Assembly: GCA_003254905.1 (NCBI GenBank)
Contig: QANU01058919.1
Span: 66,076-130,075 of the forward strand
DNA from: Nissolia schottii
Lineage: Eukaryota; Streptophyta; Magnoliopsida; Fabales; Fabaceae
Length of the DNA: 64,000 nt
Direction: 5' to 3'
Numbering within the stretch: position 1 is the stretch's first letter; every line of letters starts with the position of its first letter. The notes under the pieces were generated by a model. The model had not been told where the DNA came from. It ran no database searches and saw nothing but the letters and a program-made list of their open reading frames with translations. Positions 1-8,842 of this stretch are shown piece by piece. The position numbers and the translations under genes are program-made.

Positions 1-88
1 CAGTAGGCTCTAAATACCATGTAAAGTTTCATACTTATTTATTTTTATTTATTTTTATAAATAAATACATTTATTTTTATTCTTGACA
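1..88 (-). mobile_element. Remnant of a copia-like LTR terminal repeat
   Basis: The window opens inside a primer-binding-site-like sequence (about 7-19) followed by a shortened terminal repeat (20-88) ending in TTGACA. It matches the 5' LTR and PBS of the element at 15394-17542, and the flanking DNA from 89 onward matches the flank of that element. It is therefore a third copy of the same old insertion, reduced to one terminal-repeat remnant. Fossil, not whole. Confidence 0.75.
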
Positions 89-1010
89 CAAGAAAAATAC
101 ATTATATTAAAATTGAAGAAACAACAAACAACACCAACCCAATAAACATGGGAAGCATGCATAACAGCTTAAGTAGCGATAGGTCAAGTACAATTAAGAT
201 AATTTTTTTTTCTTACAAAGACTTATTATCTTACAAACATTAGGACTTAAATCTTATGAAGCGTTTGAGATTTGTGGAGTGGACAGATAGTGGACATGAA
301 TAATATGGATGAAAAGAGAAAGCAAATGAAACAAAACATACTTGAGGACAAAATGAAGGGAGCAATCTTTCACCAAAAGGAAGAGCTTAAACAGAAAGCT
401 TGTAAATACAAGTTAGTGCATAGTAGAATAAATATCCATGAACATAAGTAACATCATTGAATCTTATGAGAAACACTTCCAATATAAACTAAATATCACA
501 AGGGATAATGGATTTTTTATCCTTTGATCAAGTGGTGCAACAAACAGGAAGTAAAAATTTCTAATGTCATTATGGATTACCTTCATTGATCAAGCTAGTA
601 AAATAAAACTGATGATTTACCAGTCAGTATAATTGTCCCTAGCACAAGAGATGTTATAACAAAGTAGCCAATTTTAGTTGCACCTAAAATAATTCTTGAA
701 AGAGATCCTACAAAGCATGATTTTTTTACAGCAATAGGGAGGCAGCCATTGTCTTCCATATTTAAAAGCAAGGTCTTTCCCTCATCAATCAAGCCTTCTT
801 CACAAACAGGACAACACTGGCCTCGTATCACTTACCTTCCATTCCCTTATCCTCGCTCCACAATAGAACATTAGCAGCAACCACTGAGAGTTCCATGCTA
901 CGGTCAAATTTTGTATTGTCTGTGACAAATTATTCAGCAACAGCACATGTTCCACATGGAAATGCAAATCAACCTGAGAATTCAGCAAGAATGTTATGGC
1001 AGCAAAATAT
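89..1010. repeat. Duplicated non-coding block P, copy 1
   Basis: This AT-rich block recurs at 17543-18430 and, shortened, at 38987-39420. The three copies are closely similar and in the same orientation, and each lies beside an LTR of the same retroelement. The only coding trace is a decayed PPR 3' fragment (700-831). The 38987 copy lacks the part equivalent to about 450-990. It marks the left edge of each PPR pseudogene segment. Confidence 0.8.
700..831 (-). pseudogene. RFL-type PPR C-terminal fragment (decayed)
   Basis: Read on the minus strand, this gives CEEGLIDEGKTLLLNMEDNG, which matches the last-but-one PPR motif of the intact genes here (FCKQGFLDEALALKSTMEDD). Homology fades soon after, where the reading frame runs into unrelated sequence. 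A near-identical fragment sits at about 18170-18260. It is probably the 3' remainder of the pseudogene at 1622-3174, or of a neighbouring lost copy. Confidence 0.7.
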
Positions 1011-1621
1011 GCCATGGGAAAGACAAATCATGAACACGGGATAAAGTTCACGGCTAGTTTATAGCCAGAAAACTACATGGAAAGACAACTCCACTGCTTG
1101 ATGCTGAAATAAAAAGAATTAAGAATCCAAACTGTAAGGAAAGAATATCACTGCCTCGTCAAGAAACAGAGGATTAAGTTAAGGCATTAGTGACTCAACA
1201 AACAGAAAAAGAGTTAATATTCACATAATCACATCTGATTCCTATTCTAATGAGGTGGCCAACTGGTCAACAATCGTCAATTGCTTAAAACTGAATCTGG
1301 AAAACCCCACAAAGTTTTTGCACGCAACAAATATTAACGCTTGAGAGTCTTGAAGCAGATGATGAGCTATGCTTCACTGACAAGTGACACACACTCAACA
1401 GTATTTCAAACCAAGAGAACACAAACTGCGCCATTTAATGACTCAGATATCGTGTGAGTCATAAAATTCCAGAGATACAAAGAGAATCTCCAAAATGAGC
1501 AAGTACTGATTCCAGATTCTGTTCCCCCTCCTGGTGTGTGGAAAAATTAGAAATTTAGAATTCAAAGTTTATGAGAAAATGAGTTCTTTTTAGAGAGAAG
1601 AAACGGGAAAAAACAGTAAGT
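1011..1621. other. Non-coding flank, no gene seen
   Basis: AT-rich sequence with no convincing coding potential. The first 180 bases recur at about 39365-39545, next to the PPR remnant there, so this is old PPR 3' flanking DNA. Confidence 0.6.
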
Positions 1622-1755
1622 GATTGCCTTGTCAAGTTGATTGCTTTTGCATAGAGCACCTAATAAGGAATTGTAAGTGATTACATTAGCGAGTTGACCT
1701 CTATCGTTCATCTCGTCTAAAAGCTCCCAAGCATAAAAAATTCTACCTGACTTGC

Positions 1756-2712
1756 ACAAGCCATCAATGAGAGAATTGTATGTTACTGTATTAGGAATCA
1801 CATTTTTGTGACACATTTCTTTGAAGAGATTCATGGCTTCATCCGACATTTTAATCTTACATAACCCATTGATCATGACATTGTAGCTGTGAACATCATG
1901 GGCCACTCCTCTTTGGGCCACAGTGTTGAATACATATTTTGCCTTATTCACTTCATTAACCAAGCAATATCCATTCATTAAACTAGTATATGTAACAACA
2001 ATAGGCTTCAAACTGTCTTTAATCATCATAGCTAGCACATTTTTAGCTTCCTTGACCTTTCCTTCCTTGCATAATGCATCAACCAAAGTATTAAAGGTAT
2101 TTGACACCATTTCTTTAAGCAAGGCCCAATCCATAATTAGAGCAATGTAAGTGACAACCGTGCATTGATCAAGGTACCATAACTAACTTCATTTAATTGA
2201 AAACCTTGGGCTACAACTCCATCGAGAAAATGNGCACAAGCCATCAATGAGAGAATTGTATGTTACTGTATTAGGAATCACATTTTTGTGACACATTTCT
2301 TTGAAGAGATTCATGGCTTCATCCGTCATTTTAATCTTACATAACCCATTGATCATGACATTGTAGCTGTGAACATCATGAGCCACTCCTCTTTGGGCCA
2401 CAGTGTTGAATACATATTTTGCCTTGTTCACTTCATTAACCAAGCAATATCCATTCATTAAACTAGTATATGTAACAACATTAGGCTTCAAACTGTCTTT
2501 AATCATCATAGCTAGCACATTTTTAGCTTCCTTGACCTTTCCTTCCTTGCATAATGCATCAACCAAAGTATTAAAGGTAGTTGACACCATTTCTTTAAGC
2601 AAGGCTCAATCCATAATTAGAGCAATGTAAGTGACAACCGTGCATTGATCAAGGTACCATAGCTAACTTCATTTAATTGAAAACCTTGGGCTACAACTCC
2701 ATCGAGAAAATG
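1756..2712. repeat. Direct duplication inside the PPR pseudogene
   Basis: Bases 1756-2232 and 2234-2712 are direct repeats with about seven differences in about 477 bp (roughly 1.5%), abutting at a single N (2233). The join switches from one PPR motif back to an earlier one. It may be a real unequal-crossover product, or two paralogous or allelic reads joined in assembly. Confidence 0.8.
2233..2233. other. Single unresolved base at a repeat join
   Basis: One N exactly where the sequence jumps back to the start of the 477-bp duplication. It looks like a placeholder for a sequence join rather than a simple base-call ambiguity. Confidence 0.7.
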
Positions 2713-3285
2713 GAGTGCTTCTTGAACCTCACCATTAAGACAGAGGCCTTTCATAAGGGTATTCAAAAGGTTACAGTATCTGGTTGATAACCCATCTTGA
2801 GAGTCTTCGCCAATACAGAGAAAGCGAGAGTCATGTGACCAAGGTGGCAGTAACAATTGATCACGATGCTTAACGCGGTTCCCCTGGGTTCCAACAGTTT
2901 AGAAAGGGAAATTAGCAGTGGGGAACTGCTCCATCTCAACAAGGGACCCTAAAATCTTGTTAAATTCAATGATGGGTGGTGTAAAACGCATACAAAGCAT
3001 TCGAGTGAATGAAGCAACGAAATCATCAACGCTATGATTATCAAGGGAAGATGGGGGCAGAGAACCAGAGAATAGCCTTAAACTTGAATGAATGGCAAGA
3101 AAGAGAGTGGGGATGGGAGTAGCATACCTTAACATTGTCGATTTGAATGATGAAATTGTTGTTGGATTCAACATTCTTATGCTTGTATAAGGGATGAAAG
3201 GATACTTGTGCTCATTGTGTGTTGCAGCTTCGAACTTTGCATTTTTATATGAAAATTGCATCAAAGAACAAGGAGAATCCATTGG

Positions 3286-3286
3286 N
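3286..3286. other. Single unresolved base at a paralogy switch
   Basis: About 60 bases before this N match the far end of the duplicated intergenic block (as at 57540-57595). The bases after it match the 5' flank of the PPR remnants at 18485 and 40125. The N therefore sits at a chimeric junction. Confidence 0.65.
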
Positions 3287-3591
3287 ACGAGCTTTGAGTT
3301 GGTGTTGGCGGAGGAAGGAGAGATTGTGGGCATGGACATCAGACATGGGAAAAGAATGTGTTTTGTACGCATCCAAGATAGAAACATTGAGAAAAGGACA
3401 AAAATGTTTCTTTAGTGAAATAGACAAAAAAATGTTTTTAAAACTAAGTTGATATCAAAATAAAAAAGTCACAACCAAATTTGTTATTTACACATTCTTC
3501 CAACAGGACAAATTGTGTTACTATTTATGTTAATTAAATTTTTGAGTTTTTGTCATCATTATTTTAGAAGAAATTTTCTTGCTCACACAAT

Positions 3592-3592
3592 N
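3592..3592. other. Single unresolved base before the PPR 3' flank
   Basis: Sequence after this N is the conserved 3' flank shared by all four intact PPR genes (compare 26055, 47820, 58110). Sequence before it (about 3430-3590) is not found beside the other copies. Confidence 0.6.
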
Positions 3593-4076
3593 TTAAAAAT
3601 AAATTGATTTAAAAGGGGCCTATACCGTGGAACCACTTATTTGCCAACATTTTTAATTTTCAGGATAAGAACTGAAATAGGTCGCAGGTAAAATAATTTG
3701 TAACAAGCTATTCAATTTAGTTTAGTTTGTTGCATGCATGATAAATGAGACAATATATGATCTATATAACACCAATCAAGAACTCAGAACTTCAGATACT
3801 ATCTATCTTATACACTTACCACATCTCACAATGGGGAAATCCATCTCAGAATGAAAAGGCAGAATGGGATTGCTCAAGAAAGAAGGATACAGCCAATGCA
3901 AGACTCAAAAGTCAGCTAATAACACAAGTTCAAAATTAATTGAATGAAAAAGGAGCCGACCTGAACATCATTGGCATGTGATAGTGATTCCATTATTGCA
4001 TTGCTCAAATCCTCTAACCCAATAGAAACACAATTCATCTTTAGGTCAACAAATTCAACAGCAATAGAAATGAATC

Positions 4077-5765
4077 TCAATTGGAACTGAGGTATTTTCC
4101 CTTCTTTTGTCTTTTCAACAAGCCTCTAGCGATCATTTCATGAAGAAGTTTCTCGGCCTTATCATTCTCATTGTTTTCAAGAAGAGCACGAATAACTGTT
4201 TCAAAAGTTACGGCGTCAGGGATGCAACCATCATCTTCCATTGTAGACTTCAAAGCCAATGCTTCATCAAGAAAGCCCTGTTTACAAAACCCATTGATCA
4301 TAATATTGTGTGTGTAAATATCAGGTCGCCATCCTTTAATCAAAAGATCCTCAAAAAGCTCTTGCGCATTCTTAAGTCTTCCCCACTTGCATAGACCATC
4401 AATAAGTATATTGAATGTACATATGTCTGGATGAATTCCCTGGTTTTTAAGTTTAGTGAACAACTCAATTGCCTCGTCAAGATGATTGCTTTTGCATAAA
4501 GAATCTAGTAAGGAATTGTAAGTGATTACATCAGTGGGTTGACGTTTATCATACATCTCATCAAAAAGCTCCCAAGCACAAGAAATTCTCCCCGATTTGC
4601 ACAAGCCATGAATGAGTGTATTGTACGTTACAGTATCAGGAATCAAATTTTTGCAACCCATTACTTTGAAGAGATTCATGGCTTCATCCACCATTTTAAC
4701 TTTGCATAACCCATTGATCATGATATTATAGGTGCGAACATTATGAGCCACTCCTTGGTGGGTCATAGTGTTGAATAAGTATTTTGCCCTGTTCACCTCA
4801 TTAACTAGGCAATACCCATCCATTAAGCTATTATAAGTAACAACTTCAGGTTTTAAACCGTGTCTAATCATCACAGCAAGCATGTTTTTTGCCTGTTTGA
4901 CCTTTCCATCCTTGCATAAGCCATCAATCAAAGTATTAAAGGTACACACATTTGGACCGATGCTTTTCGACACCATTTCATTAAGCAATGCAGCTGCTTC
5001 CTTCAATTGACCCACAAGGCACAATCCATACATCAGAGTATTGTAAGTGACAGCATCGGGAGAAATTCCCCTATCAACCATTTCAGAATATAAATCATGC
5101 GCCTCAGCCACAAGTTTATCTTTGCATAAGCCATTAATGATTGTGTTGTACATGACCACATCGGGCGTAATCCCTTGCCCTCTGATCTTTCTCAGTATCT
5201 GAATGGCAGCTCCAGTACGTCCTATCTTACAACATCCATTGATCAAGGTCCCATAACTAACTTCATTTAACTGAAACCCTAGAGCTGCCACTTTGTCGTG
5301 AAAATGCAGTGCTTCTTGAACCTCATCATTTAAACAGAGACCTTTCATAAGCGCATTTAACGTTACGGTATTTGGTTGATAACCCATTTTGAGAATCTTT
5401 GCCAATACAGAGAATGCGAGAGCCACGTGACCCATGTGGCAGTAACAATTGATCAAAATGCTTAAAGTAAAGATGTCTGGAGCGATTCCCTTGAGTTGCA
5501 GGTGTTTAGAGAGGGAAATAGCAATGGGGTAATGCTTCATCTTCGCAAGGGAACCTAAAATCTTGTTAAATTCAATGATGGGTGGCTTAAGACGCATGCA
5601 TAGCATGCGATTAAAGGAAGCAACGGCATCGTCAATGTTATCAAAGTGTGATGGGGGCAGAGAACGAGAAAATAGCCTTAAATTTGAAGGGAAGGGAAGA
5701 ACAATAAGAGGAAACAGTGAGATGAGAGAAGCACACCTTAACCTTGTCACTGAGAACAACGACAT
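4077..5765 (-). CDS. RFL-type pentatricopeptide repeat protein, probably mitochondrial (copy 1)
   Basis: 562-aa P-class PPR protein. Residues 1-60 form a leader rich in Arg, Ser and Leu and poor in acids (MSLFSVTRLRCASLISLF...), as expected for mitochondrial import. Residues 61-550 are exactly 14 tandem 35-residue motifs (for example VVTYNSLMDGYCLVNEVNRA), followed by a short basic tail (KRQKKGKYLSSN). There is no E, DYW or SMR domain. The open frame runs 40 codons upstream but begins at a TTG, so the ATG at 5765 is chosen; it aligns with the ATG of the other three copies. RFL proteins bind specific mitochondrial RNAs and promote their processing or silencing; several are fertility restorers. 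Reading repeat residues 5 and 35 by the published PPR code gives UAY?UY?YUUUUU? from first to last repeat, so mostly a U-rich target. It lies next to a PPR pseudogene. No intron is visible. Restorer function is only a family-level inference. Confidence 0.93.
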   Translation of the reverse strand: MSLFSVTRLRCASLISLFPLIVLPFPSNLRLFSRSLPPSHFDNIDDAVASFNRMLCMRLKPPIIEFNKILGSLAKMKHYPIAISLSKHLQLKGIAPDIFTLSILINCYCHMGHVALAFSVLAKILKMGYQPNTVTLNALMKGLCLNDEVQEALHFHDKVAALGFQLNEVSYGTLINGCCKIGRTGAAIQILRKIRGQGITPDVVMYNTIINGLCKDKLVAEAHDLYSEMVDRGISPDAVTYNTLMYGLCLVGQLKEAAALLNEMVSKSIGPNVCTFNTLIDGLCKDGKVKQAKNMLAVMIRHGLKPEVVTYNSLMDGYCLVNEVNRAKYLFNTMTHQGVAHNVRTYNIMINGLCKVKMVDEAMNLFKVMGCKNLIPDTVTYNTLIHGLCKSGRISCAWELFDEMYDKRQPTDVITYNSLLDSLCKSNHLDEAIELFTKLKNQGIHPDICTFNILIDGLCKWGRLKNAQELFEDLLIKGWRPDIYTHNIMINGFCKQGFLDEALALKSTMEDDGCIPDAVTFETVIRALLENNENDKAEKLLHEMIARGLLKRQKKGKYLSSN

Positions 5766-8039
5766 TGTTGTTGGATCCAACGGGATTCGTAGTGAGGAGT
5801 GGAACGGCGCGTTGCGACTTGCTCTGTCTCTCTCGTCGTCTTCCCAGAAATCGGGTTTATTATTTAGGGTTTTGCGAAGTTGCAAAAGGAAGCCGCCGCT
5901 GGTGGTGGTGAGCCCCTCTTATTTGTTTGTGTATATTCTATTCTTTTATCATGATTGTATATTTTATTCTTTTTTAATGTGGATATATTTTGTTTTCGGA
6001 TGATTTTGAGTTTGATTATACTTCCTTTGTTCATTTTTTATAATGTTATTTTTTCGAACAAAAATTATTTAAGATTAATTATTATTTAATTCAATTAAAA
6101 AAATATTAAATGAATTTTTTATTGTTATTCTTTTATTATTTCTCATATTTCTTATAACACTTAGTAACTATAATATTTGTTGTTTAAGATTAATTTTCTC
6201 TATACAATCTATATTTTCTTTATCCTAATGTCAATTAAATAATTTTTTAAACCTTATTTTTTGTCAAAAATCACAACAAAAAGTGAATGAATGGAACATT
6301 CTTTTGCCTGCAACTTCTCAAAGTTACATGTGCTTTTGAAAGTTTTGATGAAATTTAGAATTGGTTTGTGATTTCAAAACGTGAAGTTGAGTTTGTGAAT
6401 ATTATTTTGGAGAGAAATGAAAAGAAATGAAAGAAGTTGGAAGGTTAAATTTAAAATTATCAAATATAATTAAGCATAGACTTCTTTTCTTTTATATTTT
6501 TTTTTCTAAAATAAAACTCACAGACACATTTTTAAAAAAACTAATATAACGTTTGATTGTGTCGATTATAATAATTTTAGATTTTAATAGCAATTTTACT
6601 AAATACTAAAAGTTGCCTTTTTTTACAGTAGAAAATGTGTTATTATTTTCAAAAAAAAAAATTATATCCTCCTTGCAAATAGACGTAATTATCCTCTTAA
6701 CAAATTTAACAATGACACTTAAAAATAAATTCATCTTCTTCTTTCTTTTTTTTTCTTTTCTATTTTAAGCTCTCCAAAAATTGTCAAGTGTCATTTTTAT
6801 GGTTGTCAAGATAATAATTAACCTTTTTTATTACGAGAATATAACATTCCTCTTATTTTTATGAAGAGAAAAAAGTGTAATATGAGTATAAGATAAGATA
6901 TAATAAAAAAAATTGAATATTATAATGTGAAAAGGAATGCTAAAGATCATTGGTTTAGAGCTGTCAAAATGGTATGCCGCAAATCACCCAAAAAATATAT
7001 GGATTGGGCTAAAAACATAGAGTAAAAATAAAAGTTAGTCCAATTAATTATGACATAATTTAGTTCGACCTAAAATGAGCTAACCCGATGAGTGAACATT
7101 TAGCAAACTCAGATGTGTCGTATCGATGATGACTCCTAAGTACACATATTACCTCTATTGTTACGCTAAGTGAAATTCTTGCATGGGCACAAGACTGACA
7201 TGTCATCTTTAGACACACACAATAAAAGTGAGTCTCATTTGGTAGAAACCAAAAATATTTGGTGGTACACACAATAAAGATGATTGAAGCCCTTTTATTG
7301 TGTGTGCGTCCAAGAATGATAGTCTTGTGCCTACACAATAATTTCTCCAAAATGAATGGTTATATTTCTTGCATATGTGAATGTGATCACTCAATGCCCA
7401 AGTGCATATGCATCACCATTCACCACGTCCTAGAAAGAGGAAGAGATCCTAAATATGTCACTTCACACTTCCCTCCATTCTTGTTTGTGTTGCTAACCTC
7501 CATCCTAATCCCAATATCTTTATTCTTCCTGAGCTCATTTTAATAATGAACAACATGCTCCAAAGTGGGCCAGCAACTAATATTTTACATTTTTATATCC
7601 CAAATTTAGAGATGAAAATTAATATAGCAGAAAGAGAATACATGCTACAAACAGAAAGTAAACATTAAAATTTATCACATGGATCTAGCTTACACACAAA
7701 TAATACCTGAGTTTGGATTAGTTGATTTCAGTCACATACCATTGCTAGTTTCATTTGGTTATAAACTAATAATTGTGTGAAATTCAAATATATAAACGCT
7801 GGTACCGTTACAGTGAATGTTATGTATGTATGTATGTATGAATGCCTTCGGTCTAAGCAATCGTTAGCAATTTAAATTCATGTTATATATCTACAGATGT
7901 AGATGCATAATGAATGTTCCAGCTTATCTTGGCAGTCAGCAATTAAGGATACGCGAGATTATTAAGTGAAGGGTGTGTAGTTTAGGGGTTCCTAACCTAA
8001 GGCATCCTTAGGAGCAACATAAAAGTAATACTTTTACAT
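5766..8039. other. Long AT-rich intergenic region, no gene seen
   Basis: Upstream (promoter) side of the first PPR gene. The first ~120 bases are shared with the other PPR copies, including a GC-richer (GCCGCCGCTGGTGGTGGTGA-like) stretch at 5889. After that the sequence is not matched elsewhere in the window. It contains a large foldback (7169-7350) and a (TGTA)n run at about 7819-7841. Short open frames at 7060-7543 follow the foldback arms and look non-coding. Confidence 0.6.
7169..7350. repeat. Imperfect inverted repeat (foldback)
   Basis: Left arm about 7169-7228 and right arm about 7292-7350 are reverse complements with a 63-bp loop. The inner 15 bp (CACACACAATAAAAG at 7214-7228, and its complement at 7292-7306) match perfectly. 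Outer parts share GGCACAAGACT. A transcript would fold into a long hairpin. It could be a small foldback (MITE-like) transposon or a hairpin small-RNA precursor; I see no clear target-site duplication. Confidence 0.7.
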
Positions 8040-8320
8040 TTTCATTAATATATAAAATACAAATTATTTTCACGAATGCCACAAGCACGGGTGACGACAC
8101 AGGCGTCAACATAAAACCAGTGGGAAGTAATAGAAAGGGCAAGGCCATGTAAGTTGCATCAAATCAAAGTAAGTTTTAACCTTTAAATTTTCTGCATCAA
8201 ATAAGGCATGGGAAAAACAATGACCAGAGGTAGAGCAACATCAAGGATAACAGGCTTTTCATGCCAAAAAAAAACCCCACCAACATCTAGTTCCATCATC
8301 TTGTGAAGATTATGAGATCC
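8040..8320 (-). pseudogene. Remnant of an unidentified plant gene (related to 15005-15393)
   Basis: On the minus strand, pieces here resemble those at 15005-15393: a part corresponding to GCCACAAGCACG and a part corresponding to CCATCATC...CACCAA (reading KMMELDVGGVF against GMMELHLGGAF). They are separated by a stretch that could be intron. The frame is not continuous. I do not recognise the parent gene; it is a short exon relic rather than a working gene. Confidence 0.4.
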
Positions 8321-8599
8321 ATTTACATTATATAGTACTATCGAAGATTATGAGAAACACTTGAGTATCAATTAATATGACTTCCAGAAAATGAAAACCT
8401 AATTTAATGGTTTAGCATATTTTACTGATACTATATAGATTGAACAGTTCTAGACCTTAATATTGGACAAAATTTAAGTCCTAACAATAAACACAACTTA
8501 CAGGGTAATGTAAGAGGTATACAATTTCGAATGTCATGGATTACTTTCATTGATCAAGCAAGTAAACCGGTACTTTACCTAACCAAAGAATTGTGAATT

Positions 8600-8842
8600 A
8601 GCAAATTCTGAAGACTTTGTCGTTATCAATTATCATTTTGACCTTCATTCTCGTTTTCTAGAAGAGTGCGAACAATTGTTTCAAATGTTAGCATGAGGGA
8701 GGCAACATTATCTTCCATATTTGAAAGCAGGGAATTTACTTTATTAAACACGCTTTCTTTGCAAATAGTATATCTCTATGATGGACCGAATAGTCATGTT
8801 CTAGCAAAGACAACTGCTCCTATCAACATTTGGAGAACTACA
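8600..8842 (-). pseudogene. RFL-type PPR C-terminal fragment
   Basis: The minus strand reads SLLSNMEDN...TFETIVRTLLENENEG, matching the final PPR motif of the intact genes (STMEDDGCIPDAVTFETVIRALLENNEN in pieces). Only the last ~60 codons remain, with changes that spoil the motif. The paralogous fragment is at 29690-29921. It marks the left end of the first ~21-kb unit. The sequence breaks at 8842, where the other unit carries 2.5 kb more. Confidence 0.75.

Larger units (their letters stand above)
1622..3174 (-). pseudogene. Broken RFL-type PPR gene
   Basis: Minus-strand pieces cover the N-terminal leader (from the ATG at 3174-3172, with residues LRLFSGSLPP), the opening SFTRMLCMRF/PPIIEFNKILGSL segment (about 2930-3060), a motif with LMKGLCLNGEVQEALHF (2680-2760), and a block of PPR motifs with ALCKEGKVKEAKNVLAMMI and MINGLCKIKMSDEAMNLFKEM (1700-2600). 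The frame is interrupted several times. The order is disturbed by a direct duplication of about 477 bp around an unresolved base at 2233. The 3' end is missing: homology stops at 1622, inside what would be repeat 11 of the intact genes. It is more diverged from the four intact genes than they are from each other, so it represents an older lineage. Non-functional as assembled; part of the damage may come from the assembly. Confidence 0.85.
3175..4076. other. PPR 5'/3' flanks joined; conserved PPR 3' flank
   Basis: 3175-3430 is leader-side flank of the pseudogene, matching about 40051-40260. 3430-3590 is AT-rich and unmatched. From 3593 the sequence is the 3' flank common to the four intact PPR genes, including the site where the second copy carries an inserted transposon (empty site ATATGATC at 3755-3762). 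The flank is well conserved but I see no coding potential. It probably holds the 3' untranslated region and polyadenylation signals. Confidence 0.6.

Noticed and set aside
5563-6003. 146-codon plus-strand frame opposite the PPR leader
   Set aside because: It overlaps the PPR coding region on the other strand; matching frames exist opposite the other PPR copies only because the PPR sequence is conserved.
7060-7543. Coding frames over the foldback
   Set aside because: They are generated by the inverted-repeat arms and have no protein-like composition.
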